A stretch of DNA of 64,000 bases from Chitinophagaceae bacterium (GTDB taxonomy: Bacteria; Bacteroidota; Bacteroidia; Chitinophagales; Chitinophagaceae): contig JAFKGQ010000012.1 of the NCBI GenBank assembly GCA_017307755.1, forward strand, positions 558,001 to 622,000. The letters run 5' to 3'. The translations under genes and the position numbers were made by a program. The notes beneath the pieces were generated by a model that worked only from the letters and a program-made list of their open reading frames with translations, was not told the origin of the DNA and ran no database searches. Below are positions 51,031 to 60,387 of the stretch, one piece after another; the stretch's first letter is position 1; every line of letters starts with the position of its first letter.

Positions 51031-51197
51031 AAAAAATCCCGGCAAACCCGGAGAGGGGTGGGGTGGATTGTACACACCTGAATTGTGCACACTTTTAAGA
51101 TTTTGTTAGAAAATAAAATTCGAGGCCCCTCGTTATGAGGTACATTTGCATGATTTTTTCAATATTTCGTATTTTCTTAAAACTACTATTTGCCAAC
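51031..51197. other. Leader region of the lipoprotein gene with a direct repeat
   Basis: TTGTACACAC (51068-51077) recurs as TTGTGCACAC (51083-51092), one base different, with a 15-bp period. Such spacing would put two sites on nearly the same side of DNA only after 1.5 turns, so it may instead be two half sites of a palindrome-like operator around TGCACA. Nothing else is recognised in this stretch. Confidence 0.4.
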
Positions 51198-52292
51198 ATG
51201 CGCTACCAGCATCATCAAGACACCAGCACTCGAAAAATCAACCATCTCCTTAAATCCACCTGTCTGCCTGCCTTTTGCAGCCTGGCCATTCTCCTGAGCG
51301 CCTGTAACAGCGGGCAATCCCAAGCCTCCGGCAAAGGCGATTCTGCGGCTGCCACGACAAAAGCGCAGCCCCCCAAAGATTCGGTGGGACCCACCGTCAT
51401 CCCGATGACTCCGGTGGACACCGCCCTTTACAACCAAAAGATCAAGTTCCTGGCCAATGGGGATTCCTCCGGCCGCTGGCCTGTGCGTGCGGTGTACCCC
51501 AATGCGGGCGCCATTCTTCCTTTCAAGCGGATAGTAGCCTATTATGGGAATCTTTACTCCAAGAACATGGGTATATTGGGGGAATATCCGCCCGATGAAA
51601 TGTTGAGGAGACTGAAGGTCGAGTTGAAGAGCTGGTCTGAGGCCGACCCGGCCACACCTGTGATCCCCGCCCTTCACTATATTGCCGTGACGGCTCAAGG
51701 GAGCCCCGGAAAAGACGGGAAATACCGTCTTCGTATGCCTTTTAAACAGATCGATTCCATCCTGCATATAGCCGAGCGTATCAATGCCCTGGTCTTTTTG
51801 GATGTCCAGGTAGGTTTTAGCAATGTCCAGGCCGAGATCCCGCAACTGGAGAAATACCTGAAGATGCCCCATGTACACCTGGGTATCGACCCTGAATTTT
51901 CTATGAAGACGGGAAAAAAGCCGGGGACTGTCATCGGCACCATGGATGCTTCAGACGTGAACTTTGTGTCAAACTATCTTGCGGGTCTGGTGAAGGCGAA
52001 CAACCTGCCCCCGAAGATATTGGTAGTTCACCGTTTTACCCGGCCCATGATCACCAATTATAAAGGTATCCAGAAACATCCCGAAGTGCAGATCGTCATG
52101 GACATGGACGGTTGGGGAGAACCCACTTTGAAATACGACAGCTATAAGTCTTATATTTCGCTGGAACCTGTACAGTTCACGGGTTTCAAATTATTCTATA
52201 AGAATGATAAAAGAAAACCAGGAAGCCGCTTGCTGACGCCTCCGGAAGTGCTGAAGCAGAAGCCGAGTCCCATTTATATACAGTATCAATAA
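51198..52292 (+). CDS. Secreted lipoprotein with a probable TIM-barrel-like domain
   Basis: A 364-residue predicted lipoprotein. Lipobox at LLSAC (about residue 34), a Ser/Ala/Lys-rich linker, then a domain of about 300 residues with conserved stretches RWPVRAVYPNAGAILPFKRIVAYYGN, MGILGEYPPDEMLRRLKVEL, PALHYIAVTAQGSPG, ALVFLDVQVGFSNVQAEIP and HVHLGIDPEFSM. The alternation of strands and helices with acidic residues at strand ends suggests a TIM barrel of hydrolase type, but I cannot name the family. The ATG at 51198 is chosen because it gives the signal peptide; the frame is open to 51135. A terminator hairpin follows. Confidence 0.7.
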   Translation: MRYQHHQDTSTRKINHLLKSTCLPAFCSLAILLSACNSGQSQASGKGDSAAATTKAQPPKDSVGPTVIPMTPVDTALYNQKIKFLANGDSSGRWPVRAVYPNAGAILPFKRIVAYYGNLYSKNMGILGEYPPDEMLRRLKVELKSWSEADPATPVIPALHYIAVTAQGSPGKDGKYRLRMPFKQIDSILHIAERINALVFLDVQVGFSNVQAEIPQLEKYLKMPHVHLGIDPEFSMKTGKKPGTVIGTMDASDVNFVSNYLAGLVKANNLPPKILVVHRFTRPMITNYKGIQKHPEVQIVMDMDGWGEPTLKYDSYKSYISLEPVQFTGFKLFYKNDKRKPGSRLLTPPEVLKQKPSPIYIQYQ

Positions 52293-52304
52293 TAAAGAAA
52301 TATG

Positions 52305-52334
52305 CGAGGGTGGGCCCAGGCCTGCCCTCGTTCT
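52305..52334. terminator. Terminator after the lipoprotein gene
   Basis: CGAGGG (52305-52310) pairs with CCCTCG (52325-52330), and inner GGCC pairs GGCC through two G-T pairs, giving about 12 bp. It is followed by TTCTT on the plus strand. Confidence 0.65.
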
Positions 52335-52342
52335 TCCCACGC

Positions 52343-52804
52343 TCACGGCAAATTCCTTCCTTGTGAATCCCGGTGTTTATTTCTGGAAAAATAAGCGTCC
52401 AATGACATCGGTCCACTCCCTTCTATAAGAAATAAGATCGTCAACAGCAATGCAAGTATTGCCAGTCCCAGTTCCGACTCGGGGGCGAAACCTCCTTTCT
52501 GTGCGTTGATAAATACGACGGCGCCGACCAATATGGGCAACTGTATCAAACACATCAGGCGTGTTTGCAGCCCGATGAGGATAAAGAACCCGCCCAACAT
52601 ATTTGCACAGCTAACGATGATCTGTAATACATGTGTATTCGCAGCCCAATAGCTGCCGGAAAGCAGGTTCTCCAGTAAGGTAGCGTTACTCATAAAGGCG
52701 ATACCTTTTATACAGAGCAGGGCGCCCAGTATAAGCCGTGGGAAGATAAGCCAGCGGGGATGGTGCGTAATGCTCCATTGCCGGATGCTCCTTAAAGTGT
52801 CCAT
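52343..52804 (-). CDS. DoxX-family membrane protein
   Basis: A 153-residue membrane protein with four helices (about 20-40, 60-82, 85-105 and 115-135). IFPRLILGALLCIKGIAFMSN is the DoxX/SURF4-like start, with NMLGGFFILIGLQTRLMCLIQLPIL in the middle. Members have varied and mostly unknown roles in membrane redox processes. Single gene, followed by the terminator of the convergent lipoprotein gene. Confidence 0.85.
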   Translation of the reverse strand: MDTLRSIRQWSITHHPRWLIFPRLILGALLCIKGIAFMSNATLLENLLSGSYWAANTHVLQIIVSCANMLGGFFILIGLQTRLMCLIQLPILVGAVVFINAQKGGFAPESELGLAILALLLTILFLIEGSGPMSLDAYFSRNKHRDSQGRNLP

Positions 52805-52859
52805 AAAAAATGATTTGAACTACTAAGGTACAGCAATTTATATGCCTCTGCCAGGAGAC

Positions 52860-53285
52860 TCACTTCAGCCTCTTTATCAGGTATTTAGGTAACTCTTTAT
52901 AACCCTGGCGATAGTAGAATTCATGGGCCCGGGAACGTCGCGTATGGCAATGGACCTCTATCAGGTGACAGCCTCTTTCGGAGGCCAGCTGGGTACAATA
53001 TTCCTCCATTTGCCGACCTATGCCCGCACTTCTGGCTGTGGCATCCACCGCAAAATAACTGATGCGGGCAAAATCTCCTTGGAGGGCGATCTGTGGAATA
53101 AAATGCAGGGACATAAAACCCAGGATGCGGCCTTCCTGTTCATATACAAGTAGTCTTTCCCTGGGGTCTTCGATCATTTGCCGGATCCGGCCGGCTATGA
53201 ATTGTTCTGAGCCGGGGTATTCCAGCTGCTCCAATAATCCGGAGATGGCTTTTGAATCGTGGGTAGTAGCCAGGCGTATGCTCAT
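52860..53285 (-). CDS. GNAT-family N-acetyltransferase
   Basis: A 141-residue acyltransferase. Typical GNAT elements: IRLATTHDSKAISGLLEQLEYP at the N-terminus, GRILGFMSLHFIP, the acetyl-CoA-binding loop FAVDATARSAGIGRQMEEYCTQLASERGC, and the final HEFYYRQGYKELPKYLIKRL. The substrate amine is unknown. Its start codon is next to the stop of the M61 peptidase gene upstream, so it probably belongs to the sigma/anti-sigma/M61 operon. Confidence 0.92.
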   Translation of the reverse strand: MSIRLATTHDSKAISGLLEQLEYPGSEQFIAGRIRQMIEDPRERLLVYEQEGRILGFMSLHFIPQIALQGDFARISYFAVDATARSAGIGRQMEEYCTQLASERGCHLIEVHCHTRRSRAHEFYYRQGYKELPKYLIKRLK

Positions 53286-53286
53286 A

Positions 53287-55104
53287 CTATTTACCTCCCA
53301 GCCAGCTTTTACGGAATTGTAATATATCGTTTGTCACGGGCAAGCCGGCTTTTTCATAAGGAACAGCCTCCAGCTGAGGGTCTTTCTGCAGGACCATGCC
53401 GGCTGTCTTTTCGACCTGGTGATGTAGATAGCGGATGTTTACGGTCATGCCCGGGCGCCGGTCTGCCAATATATGGTTGAGGTCCGCAAGGTTTTTTACG
53501 GGCTGATCGTCGAGGGCTGTTATCTTATCGTCGATGTCCAGCCCAGCCTCGTACAGTGGCGTCCCCCGCAGGGTATTCCCGGTGATCGTCAGTCCCTGGC
53601 TCTCGTCATAGGAAGGAATGCCTATGAAGGCCTTGCCTTCCGATGCATTTCGGAGGAGAAAGCCTGCCGGCGCCAGGAGTGTTTTATAATCGGCCGGCTC
53701 ATGGCCATAGATATATTTTTGGAAATATTCCTTTGCGAATTGTCTATCGCCCGTGACGTCAGCCAGTACATCTTCCAGACCTGGTATGGTATACGGGACT
53801 TCGGGCTTTCCGAATTTCTTCCAGGCAGCCGTCATTACATCATCCAGTGTCTTGTGAAAACGCTGTCTTAGTTCCAGGTCCAGCGCGAGGGCAATTGCTC
53901 CTCCATAAGGGTAGTAGCTGGTATAAATATTAGGATAATTTGTTTTATCTACGGAGACGCCTGCATCCACGAATACGGCCATCTGGCTGGCATTTACGGG
54001 AGAATAAAGACGGGCGCCGGGTCTGTTCATCCGGGTATTGATAAGGCCTCCCACCGTATTTGCAACATACCCGGTGTCTGTGCCTACACCCGACCGTAGT
54101 ACGAGCAGGCTGCCGTAATACTGTGTAAAGCCTTCGGCAAACCACAGCTCATTGCTCATATTGCTTTTCTCAAAATTGAATGGTTCCAGCGTCTTTGGCC
54201 GTATCCGTTTGACATTCCAGCAGTGGAAGAACTCATGCGCAAAGACACCCAGCATCCAGTCTTCTCCGTGGAAGGCTGTTGGGATGCTGATCATGGTGGA
54301 ATTGCGATGTTCCATTCCGTCCCCATGCACCCAGGGGTTGATACTGGCCAGGAAGGTGTAGGCGCCGTAATCATAGGCGGGGGTTTCTCCAAATACGGCC
54401 TGCGCCTGCCGTACGATGTTTTGGACTTTTATGGAGAAGGTGTTAAGGGCGGTGTCGTCTGCGGCCCCATCGAAGGCAATGCGGAATTCGTAGGCTTTAC
54501 CATCCGGGTTTTTCACCGTCCAGTTCCTGTAACGGAGGTTGCCGATCTTTACAGGACAGTCCATAAAGTATTGAAGGCCCCGTGCATTAAAGGTCCAGGG
54601 ATCGCTGGTGGGCTGCAACTGTGTGGCGATGGTCCAGTGCAGACTGTCGGGGACGGAGAAATGGATATTGATGGGAATATTGTCCAGCCCTTTTACCCAA
54701 AGAAAGACGGCGGGCATGTTGAAATGAATGCCGTCGGGGTCTATGCCTGCATAAGTGCCGTCTGCATAATTGGCATATAGTGTGTATTGGACCCGGATAT
54801 AGCCGTTGTGACGGGGCACTTCGTATAGGTCCCCGTCGATACGATGGATGGTGAGCGGTGTGTTCTGCTGATCGAAAGCCTTTATGTCATATATATTCTT
54901 ACCGAATTCATGGGTGGCATACCTGCCCGGGGAACTGCGGCTCATCCGGAAGGTAGCGGTGCGGGTGGAGAGGCCGCTTACCACCAGTGAGATCTGGGCT
55001 TCGTGGTGGGAAAGATTGGGGAAGGATACAATATAGCTGATCCTTTGTCCAAATACGGTCTGTATGACACAGACCAGGACCATGAAAGCAATACATTTTT
55101 TCAT
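53287..55104 (-). CDS. M61-family aminopeptidase-like protease with PDZ domain
   Basis: A 605-residue secreted metallopeptidase of family M61 (glycyl aminopeptidase). Signal peptide (MKKCIAFMVLVCVIQTVFGQ), N-terminal beta domain (about 25-180), catalytic domain with HExxH at His290 (FAHEFFHCWNVKRIRPK) and the third ligand Glu in WFAEGFTQYYGSLL, and a C-terminal PDZ domain (about 510-590; GLDIDDKITALDDQPVKNLADLNHIL). It acts on periplasmic or extracellular peptides. The ATG at 55104 fits the signal peptide. It is 38 bp behind the anti-sigma gene, so expression may depend on the ECF sigma factor. Confidence 0.94.
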   Translation of the reverse strand: MKKCIAFMVLVCVIQTVFGQRISYIVSFPNLSHHEAQISLVVSGLSTRTATFRMSRSSPGRYATHEFGKNIYDIKAFDQQNTPLTIHRIDGDLYEVPRHNGYIRVQYTLYANYADGTYAGIDPDGIHFNMPAVFLWVKGLDNIPINIHFSVPDSLHWTIATQLQPTSDPWTFNARGLQYFMDCPVKIGNLRYRNWTVKNPDGKAYEFRIAFDGAADDTALNTFSIKVQNIVRQAQAVFGETPAYDYGAYTFLASINPWVHGDGMEHRNSTMISIPTAFHGEDWMLGVFAHEFFHCWNVKRIRPKTLEPFNFEKSNMSNELWFAEGFTQYYGSLLVLRSGVGTDTGYVANTVGGLINTRMNRPGARLYSPVNASQMAVFVDAGVSVDKTNYPNIYTSYYPYGGAIALALDLELRQRFHKTLDDVMTAAWKKFGKPEVPYTIPGLEDVLADVTGDRQFAKEYFQKYIYGHEPADYKTLLAPAGFLLRNASEGKAFIGIPSYDESQGLTITGNTLRGTPLYEAGLDIDDKITALDDQPVKNLADLNHILADRRPGMTVNIRYLHHQVEKTAGMVLQKDPQLEAVPYEKAGLPVTNDILQFRKSWLGGK

Positions 55105-55142
55105 GAGGATGAAGGTAGCGCAATCTGTCCGGAAAATGGGGA

Positions 55143-55508
55143 TTAATGCGACAGCATTGCTTTTCTGACGACATAATAGGCGGCGATACACAACATGATG
55201 ATGACGATGACAGCTACGTATCCCCAGGGGCCTTCTTTTAGCTTTCGTTTTTCCCGGCGCTGTCTTTTTTTTGTCAGTCCTTTTTGAAGGTCCCTGTTGA
55301 GCAGCTCTACATAGGTTTGTATGTCTCTTTTGTCCCGGATGCCTTGTAATCCTTCCACTGCATCGTTCAACAGCTCGTTCTCAGCCATCATTTTTTCCAC
55401 TTCATGGTTTTCTTCGGCTGAAAGCTGCCCTTGCAAGTAGGCCATCAATTGTTCGTGATCGATGTCCTTGTTGTTATTGGATAATATTTTCAGCAGGTCG
55501 TCCTTCAT
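55143..55508 (-). CDS. Short anti-sigma-like membrane protein
   Basis: A 121-residue protein. The N-terminal half is acidic and helical (DHEQLMAYLQGQLSAEENHEVEKMMAENELLNDAVEGLQG), like the sigma-binding part of Bacteroidota anti-sigma factors but without the HxxxC-x2-C zinc motif. A strongly basic patch (TKKRQRREKRKLKEG) precedes one C-terminal membrane helix (YVAVIVIIMLCIAAYYVV) that ends the protein. There is no periplasmic sensor domain. Its start overlaps the sigma-factor stop by 4 bases (ATGA), so the two are translationally coupled. Confidence 0.8.
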   Translation of the reverse strand: MKDDLLKILSNNNKDIDHEQLMAYLQGQLSAEENHEVEKMMAENELLNDAVEGLQGIRDKRDIQTYVELLNRDLQKGLTKKRQRREKRKLKEGPWGYVAVIVIIMLCIAAYYVVRKAMLSH

Positions 55509-56050
55509 GATTTTATGGTTTTGCGCTCGATTGACAACCGCAGGTTCCTTTTACCATTCTGTATATGACTCTTCACCTGCATAAGAGTAAAACCGGTGAT
55601 ATCGGTGATTTCCTGGTAGGATCTTTTTTCCAGGTAGAATAAAATTACACATTGTTTTTGTTCCGGCCCTAATTCTTCCAGGGCCCGGGTCATCAGGTCC
55701 AGCAGCTGATCTTTTTCCATGTGCCGGTGTTTCATCATCTCGTCGTCCCAGTCGGCCAGCATGGTTTCGGACAGCTCCACCTGTCGTCCGTGCTGATCCC
55801 GCAGTTTCATCAGACAGTGGTTACGTGCAATGGTATAGATCCAGGATTTGAACCAGGTGACCCTGTATTTGGGCAGCTCTGTAATAATCTTGACAAAGAT
55901 CTGCTGGACGCAGTCTTTGGCCTCATCCTCCTGTTTCATGTATTTCATGCAGACGCCAAACAGCAGCAGCGTATAACGAGACAATAAGGTACCCAGCCAT
56001 TCGTTGTTGCCGTCCGCATAATAACGGTCTAAAAGTTCCTGGTCGGTCAT
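55505..56050 (-). CDS. ECF RNA polymerase sigma factor
   Basis: A 181-residue sigma-70 of the ECF group. Region 2 (YTLLLFGVCMKYMKQEDEAKDCVQQIFVKIITELPKYRVTWFKSWIYTIARNHCL) and region 4 (LGPEQKQCVILFYLEKRSYQEITDITGFTLMQVKSHIQNGKRNL) are complete. The ATG at 56050 (MTDQELLDRYYADGNNE) is the family start; the longer frame from 56152 has no support. First gene of an operon with the anti-sigma-like protein, the M61 peptidase and the GNAT protein. Confidence 0.95.
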   Translation of the reverse strand: MTDQELLDRYYADGNNEWLGTLLSRYTLLLFGVCMKYMKQEDEAKDCVQQIFVKIITELPKYRVTWFKSWIYTIARNHCLMKLRDQHGRQVELSETMLADWDDEMMKHRHMEKDQLLDLMTRALEELGPEQKQCVILFYLEKRSYQEITDITGFTLMQVKSHIQNGKRNLRLSIERKTIKS

Positions 56051-56163
56051 ATGGTTATCAGGATCGCGGTTCACGTTGGTATAGGTCGCGCTTAACGTTG
56101 GTAAAATAAGGAATTTCCTATTTGTTAAGATGCAGATTCGGACAAAATTCATAATTTCCCGGC

Positions 56164-56949
56164 ATGATCAGAGCCATTTGTTGTGTCCCGGTCAGCCCCT
56201 TACGAGCAGAACCCTCTCACCGGAGTGAAATGATCAGTCAGCAGGTATTTGGCGAATGTTGCGAAATACTGGAGCAGGCGAAGGACAACTGGACGCGGGT
56301 CCGGTGCAGCTATGACGGATATGAGGGCTGGTGTCAGTCCGGCCAACTGACAGAGATAGACGAACCTGAGTATGAAAAGGGGGGAATTGCGCTTACCCCT
56401 GATTGGGTCAATAGTCTTGAATACAATGGCCATCCCATGATGGTGCCCATCGGTTGCAGTCTAACGGCCATGAAGAATGGCCGGGCCAAATGGCGGAAGA
56501 ACCAGGTCCATTTCAAAGGCATGGCCTGGGAGCCGGCGAGCGCTGCCAGGGACCCCAAGTCCATTCGTCAATTAACCTACAAATTTTTAAATACGCCGTA
56601 TCTCTGGGGTGGCAAGACTGTCTTTGGCGCGGACTGCAGCGGTTTTACCCAGACCATCTTCAAGCTGCTGAATATTCCCCTGCTACGGGACGCTTACCAA
56701 CAGTCCACACAAGGCGAGGCCGTGGGCTTCCTTGAAGAGGCCAGGACGGGGGACCTTGCTTTCTTTGACAACGAAGAAGGAAAGATCACCCATGTCGGCA
56801 TTCTTTTGAATTCCCATGAGATTATTCATGCTTCCGTGAAAGTGAGGATCGATAAGATAGACAATATGGGTATTGTCCGGTCTGACGATTTCCAGCGTAC
56901 CCATCACTTGCGGATCATCAAGCGGCTGTTGCCTGCTACGACGCCCTAA
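56164..56949 (+). CDS. C40 (NlpC/P60) cell-wall peptidase with SH3-like N-terminus
   Basis: A 261-residue peptidase. Two SH3-like regions (about 1-130; [29 protein letters not shown]) precede an NlpC/P60 domain (about 140-260): Cys in [24 protein letters not shown], His in [19 protein letters not shown]. Enzymes of this kind cut D-Glu-meso-Dap bonds of peptidoglycan peptides, as in YkfC-like proteins. No signal peptide is seen, so it may act on recycled muropeptides in the cytoplasm. Its last 14 bases overlap the convergent ppa gene. Confidence 0.93.
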   Translation: MIRAICCVPVSPLRAEPSHRSEMISQQVFGECCEILEQAKDNWTRVRCSYDGYEGWCQSGQLTEIDEPEYEKGGIALTPDWVNSLEYNGHPMMVPIGCSLTAMKNGRAKWRKNQVHFKGMAWEPASAARDPKSIRQLTYKFLNTPYLWGGKTVFGADCSGFTQTIFKLLNIPLLRDAYQQSTQGEAVGFLEEARTGDLAFFDNEEGKITHVGILLNSHEIIHASVKVRIDKIDNMGIVRSDDFQRTHHLRIIKRLLPATTP

Positions 56950-57481
56950 AAGTGTCTTTATATAACTTGACGGCGTCTTCGATGACTTTCAGGGCTGTGG
57001 TCTTATCGCCGAACTCTTCGACCTTGACGGTCTTATTTTCCAGTTTTTTATATTCCTCGAAAAAGTGCCGCAGCTCTTCAAAAAAGTGCTTGGGGAGCTC
57101 TTCCAGATTATTGTAATGATTGACGCTGGGGTCTTTGGCTGCGACGGCGATGATCTTGTCATCCGCATCTCCGCTGTCCACCATCTGCATCACACCCATG
57201 ACCTTGGCTTCCATCAGGGTGAGCGCTTGCACAGGAAGGGAAGTGATCACCAGGATGTCCAGGGGGTCCTTATCATCTCCATAGGTCTGGGGGATAAAGC
57301 CGTAATTCACCGGGTAATAGAAAGAGGAATAGATCACGCGGTCTAATTTCAGCAGTCCGCTGTCCTTATCGATCTCGTATTTGCACCGGGATCCCTGGGG
57401 TATCTCGATGATCGCATTGACCACTCTGGGAGCATTGTCGCCTATCGGTACTCCATGCCAGGGATGTGAAACTGTCATCAT
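56936..57481 (-). CDS. ppa: Inorganic pyrophosphatase, family I
   Basis: A 181-residue cytoplasmic enzyme that hydrolyses pyrophosphate. The signature [12 protein letters not shown] (metal-binding Asp residues), [30 protein letters not shown] and [26 protein letters not shown] are all present. The start at 57481 gives normal length. A TACATTTG box lies 21 bp upstream. Confidence 0.96.
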   Translation of the reverse strand: MMTVSHPWHGVPIGDNAPRVVNAIIEIPQGSRCKYEIDKDSGLLKLDRVIYSSFYYPVNYGFIPQTYGDDKDPLDILVITSLPVQALTLMEAKVMGVMQMVDSGDADDKIIAVAAKDPSVNHYNNLEELPKHFFEELRHFFEEYKKLENKTVKVEEFGDKTTALKVIEDAVKLYKDTFRAS

Positions 57482-57502
57482 ATATTAAAAAAATTGGTAT
57501 AA

Positions 57503-57510
57503 CAAATGTA
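57503..57510 (-). promoter_or_regulatory. Promoter -7 box of ppa
   Basis: TACATTTG on the minus strand is a perfect TAnnTTTG box at about 20 bp from the ppa start. No ideally spaced TTG was found (13 or 25 bp). Confidence 0.5.
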
Positions 57511-57684
57511 CTACTTGGATTTGCAATTTTTTTGCCAATTATCTGATTTCAAGCATTATCTTTACATCAAGGTGATGGTGTTCCACCTAATGAACCGCCC
57601 GGGTCCGGACGACGATCGTGATGCCGGTGCTGATGACGCCTACAGATTGTTCATAAACAGAGTGGACCCGAGGTCCGTTCGACT

Positions 57685-57691
57685 TAATTTG
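57685..57691 (+). promoter_or_regulatory. Possible -7 box of the ClC gene
   Basis: TAATTTG, a shortened TAnnTTTG box, lies 5 bp before the ClC start, so the mRNA would be leaderless or nearly so. Confidence 0.35.
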
Positions 57692-57696
57692 TAGGC

Positions 57697-58989
57697 ATGC
57701 AATTTTTAAAACCCTCTTTCGACCGAACATCTATTGTTATCGTTTATTTATTTCGCTGGACCTTGCTGGTTATACCCGTGGCGCTTGCGGCCGGGTCGCT
57801 GGTGGCCTTTTTCTTATGGCTGCTGGACAGGGCGGTCTATGTACGTTTTGATCATTCCTGGCTTTTGTTCTTTCTGCCGGCAGCCGGCGTATCGATCTAT
57901 TTTCTGTATAAGTTTTGGGGTAAAAATGCAGAGGCGGGTAATAACCTGATCATGGATGAGATACACGAGCCGGGCGGGAGTATCCCTACCCGTATGGCCC
58001 CGTTGGTCCTGCTTACCACTGTCATTACCCATCTGTTTGGCGGGTCGGCCGGCCGGGAGGGGACGGCTGTGCAGATAGGAGGGAGTTTGGCGAGCTTTTT
58101 TGCCAGAAAGCTCCGTCTATCCCGGGAGGATACACGGATATTGCTCACAACGGGTATTGCCGCGGGATTTGGGGCTGTATTTGGAACGCCTGTCGCGGGG
58201 ACAATTTTTGCCCTGGAAGTGCTGACGATGGGTAGGATCATGCACAATGCGCTGATACCCTGTTTTATGGCCAGTGTAATGGCGGATATCGTCTGTTCGG
58301 CCTGGGGGATCCATCATACGCATTACCGGATAAGTTTTGTCGAAACGGGCGGCAACGCCATATTTCATTTCAACTGGCTGCTGCTGCTGGAAGTCATTTT
58401 TGCGGGCGCTTTATTCGGGCTTGCTTCCTATGGTTTTGCCAGTGTTTCGCGTGCAATCAAGCATTATAGTCTTCGTCTGATCAGCCGTCAGTGGATGATC
58501 CCTGTCATGGGTGGTATGGTGATCATTCTGCTTACCTATGCATTGGGGACCGAGGATTATCTCAGCCTGGGCGTTATTGGTAAGTACAGCAATTCGGTGA
58601 CCATCGCATCCTGTTTTCACGCGGGAGGCGCCACCTGGTTCAGCTGGTTCTGGAAGCTGTTGTTTACGGCCATTACGCTGGGGACGGGTTTTAAGGGGGG
58701 CGAGGTGACGCCGTTGTTCTTTATCGGGGCTGCCCTGGGCAATACCATCGCCATGATCAGCGGCGCTCCCATTGACCTGATGGCGGGATTGGGTTTTATC
58801 GCTGTATTTGCGGGCGCTACGAACACGCCGATCGCATGTACGTTGATGGGGGTGGAGCTATTTGGAGGAAACCATGTGTTGTATTATGCCGTGGCTTGTT
58901 TTACCGCTTATTATTTCAGCGGTCACTCGGGTATCTATCGCGCACAGCGGGTAACTGTACCGAAGATGGGAGCAAACCCGAAGCGCTGA
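57697..58989 (+). CDS. ClC-family chloride channel/antiporter
   Basis: A 430-residue membrane protein with ten or more helices. ClC motifs: [20 protein letters not shown] (GREGP-like, with the gating Glu), [22 protein letters not shown], and [21 protein letters not shown] in place of the usual GxFxP. The gating Glu indicates a chloride/proton antiporter rather than a pure channel. No C-terminal CBS domains. Single gene. Confidence 0.93.
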   Translation: MQFLKPSFDRTSIVIVYLFRWTLLVIPVALAAGSLVAFFLWLLDRAVYVRFDHSWLLFFLPAAGVSIYFLYKFWGKNAEAGNNLIMDEIHEPGGSIPTRMAPLVLLTTVITHLFGGSAGREGTAVQIGGSLASFFARKLRLSREDTRILLTTGIAAGFGAVFGTPVAGTIFALEVLTMGRIMHNALIPCFMASVMADIVCSAWGIHHTHYRISFVETGGNAIFHFNWLLLLEVIFAGALFGLASYGFASVSRAIKHYSLRLISRQWMIPVMGGMVIILLTYALGTEDYLSLGVIGKYSNSVTIASCFHAGGATWFSWFWKLLFTAITLGTGFKGGEVTPLFFIGAALGNTIAMISGAPIDLMAGLGFIAVFAGATNTPIACTLMGVELFGGNHVLYYAVACFTAYYFSGHSGIYRAQRVTVPKMGANPKR

Positions 58990-58990
58990 C

Positions 58991-59392
58991 TTATTTGCCG
59001 GGGTGCAGGATCTCTTTCAGATCGACCATCCAATTCCCGTTGATACGGATGACCCGTATGGTAGTAGTGTCCTTTTTATAAGTATTTGCATATGTATAGG
59101 AGGTCACGGAGTCGTTGACGGTCTGGAGGGTGATCACCCGGATGTCGGCGTCCCTGTACTTTTTTTGTTCTTCATGGTCCATCCTGTCGTAATCTTTTTT
59201 CCATTTGTCGAGCAGCATCTGATTGGTGCTGTCGGCATACAGATAGAAGCTAGCTTTGTCATAGTCGCCGTCCAGGGAAGCGCGGATAAACTCACGGCCG
59301 GCGTCCTGTGCGTCTTCAGCTTTTTTATAGGAATGGGAGTCACTGCAGGCTGCCAGCAGTAGCAGGGAAGGGAAAAAAATTCTTTTTATCAT
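58991..59392 (-). CDS. DUF4878-like lipoprotein
   Basis: A 133-residue predicted lipoprotein with a lipobox at LLAAC and a small NTF2-like domain of the DUF4878 type (AGREFIRASLDGDYDKASFYLY ... TIRVIRINGNWMVDLKEIL). Function unknown. It ends 2 bp from the convergent ClC gene and follows the phoH gene by 5 bp on the same strand, so it is in one operon with it. Confidence 0.82.
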   Translation of the reverse strand: MIKRIFFPSLLLLAACSDSHSYKKAEDAQDAGREFIRASLDGDYDKASFYLYADSTNQMLLDKWKKDYDRMDHEEQKKYRDADIRVITLQTVNDSVTSYTYANTYKKDTTTIRVIRINGNWMVDLKEILHPGK

Positions 59393-59397
59393 GGTGT

Positions 59398-60387
59398 TTA
59401 TCGCTCGGGACGTCCAATGTCCTCGTTGTCTTTCTTGTCCTTTTCGTATGCTTTGATGATTGCTTTTACCAGGCGGTGACGAACCACGTCTTCTTCGTCT
59501 AATTCTATATGAGAGATGCCGTCGATGCCCTTCAGGATATACAAGGCTTTTGCCAGTCCGCTCTTTTGATTTTTGGGCAGGTCGATCTGTGTGAGGTCAC
59601 CGGTGATGATGGCTTTTGCGTTGGCGCCGATGCGGGTGAGGAACATCTTCAACTGCAGATCAGTAGCGTTCTGGGCCTCATCCAGGATGATAAAGGCGTT
59701 GTCCAGCGTACGTCCCCGCATATAGGCCAGAGGCGCTATTTCGATGGTCCTTGTGCTCATATAATAGCCCAGCTTATCGGCGGGGATCATATCGTCCAGG
59801 GCGTCGTATAAGGGGCGCAGATAAGGATCGATCTTCTCTTTCAGATCGCCGGGCAGGAAACCCAGGCTTTCACCGGCCTCGACGGCGGGGCGGGTAAGGA
59901 TGATCTTTTTGACCATCTTATTCTTCAAGGCCCTTACCGCGAGCGCAACGGCTGTGTAGGTCTTACCTGTACCTGCCGGACCAATGGCAAAGACAATATC
60001 GTTCTTCTCCGCCGCGGCCACCATTCTTTTCTGGTTGACCGTACGGGCGCGAACAGTCTTACCATTCGGACCAAATACCAGGATGTCGTTGGGATGCCTG
60101 TCTACAAAATGATCTACTGTCTCGGCATCGTCGCCACCTAATATCTGCTCGAAATAGTTCTCGCTGACATGGCCGTTGCGTTCTAAATATTGCACCAGGA
60201 GGTCGATTTTTTCCTTGGCTGTTTCCACTTGTTCGGGCGATCCGCTCAACTTTATCTGAGTGCCTCTCGACAGGATTTTCAAGAGTGGAAACTTTTTCTT
60301 CAAGATATCTAACTTACCGTTGTTTACGCCGAAAAATTCAATGGGATTAACGGTTTCCAGGTTGATGATAGTCTCAGTCAAATTCAA
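59398..60387 (-). CDS. PhoH-family ATPase
   Basis: A 329-residue PhoH/YbeZ-type protein. N-terminal KH-like region (about 1-95; FGVNNGKLDILKKKFPLLKILSRGTQIKLSG), then the ATPase with Walker A (AIGPAGTGKTYTAVALAVRAL), Walker B (NAFIILDEAQNATDLQL) and GDLTQIDLPKNQKSGL. YbeZ-type PhoH proteins act in RNA metabolism with YbeY; no ybeY gene is nearby. It heads a two-gene unit with the lipoprotein downstream. Confidence 0.95.
   Translation of the reverse strand: MNLTETIINLETVNPIEFFGVNNGKLDILKKKFPLLKILSRGTQIKLSGSPEQVETAKEKIDLLVQYLERNGHVSENYFEQILGGDDAETVDHFVDRHPNDILVFGPNGKTVRARTVNQKRMVAAAEKNDIVFAIGPAGTGKTYTAVALAVRALKNKMVKKIILTRPAVEAGESLGFLPGDLKEKIDPYLRPLYDALDDMIPADKLGYYMSTRTIEIAPLAYMRGRTLDNAFIILDEAQNATDLQLKMFLTRIGANAKAIITGDLTQIDLPKNQKSGLAKALYILKGIDGISHIELDEEDVVRHRLVKAIIKAYEKDKKDNEDIGRPER

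Noticed and set aside
57506-57694. 62-codon plus-strand frame before the ClC gene
   Set aside because: Covers the expected promoter regions of ppa and ClC; composition changes abruptly within it. A real peptide cannot be excluded but is not supported.
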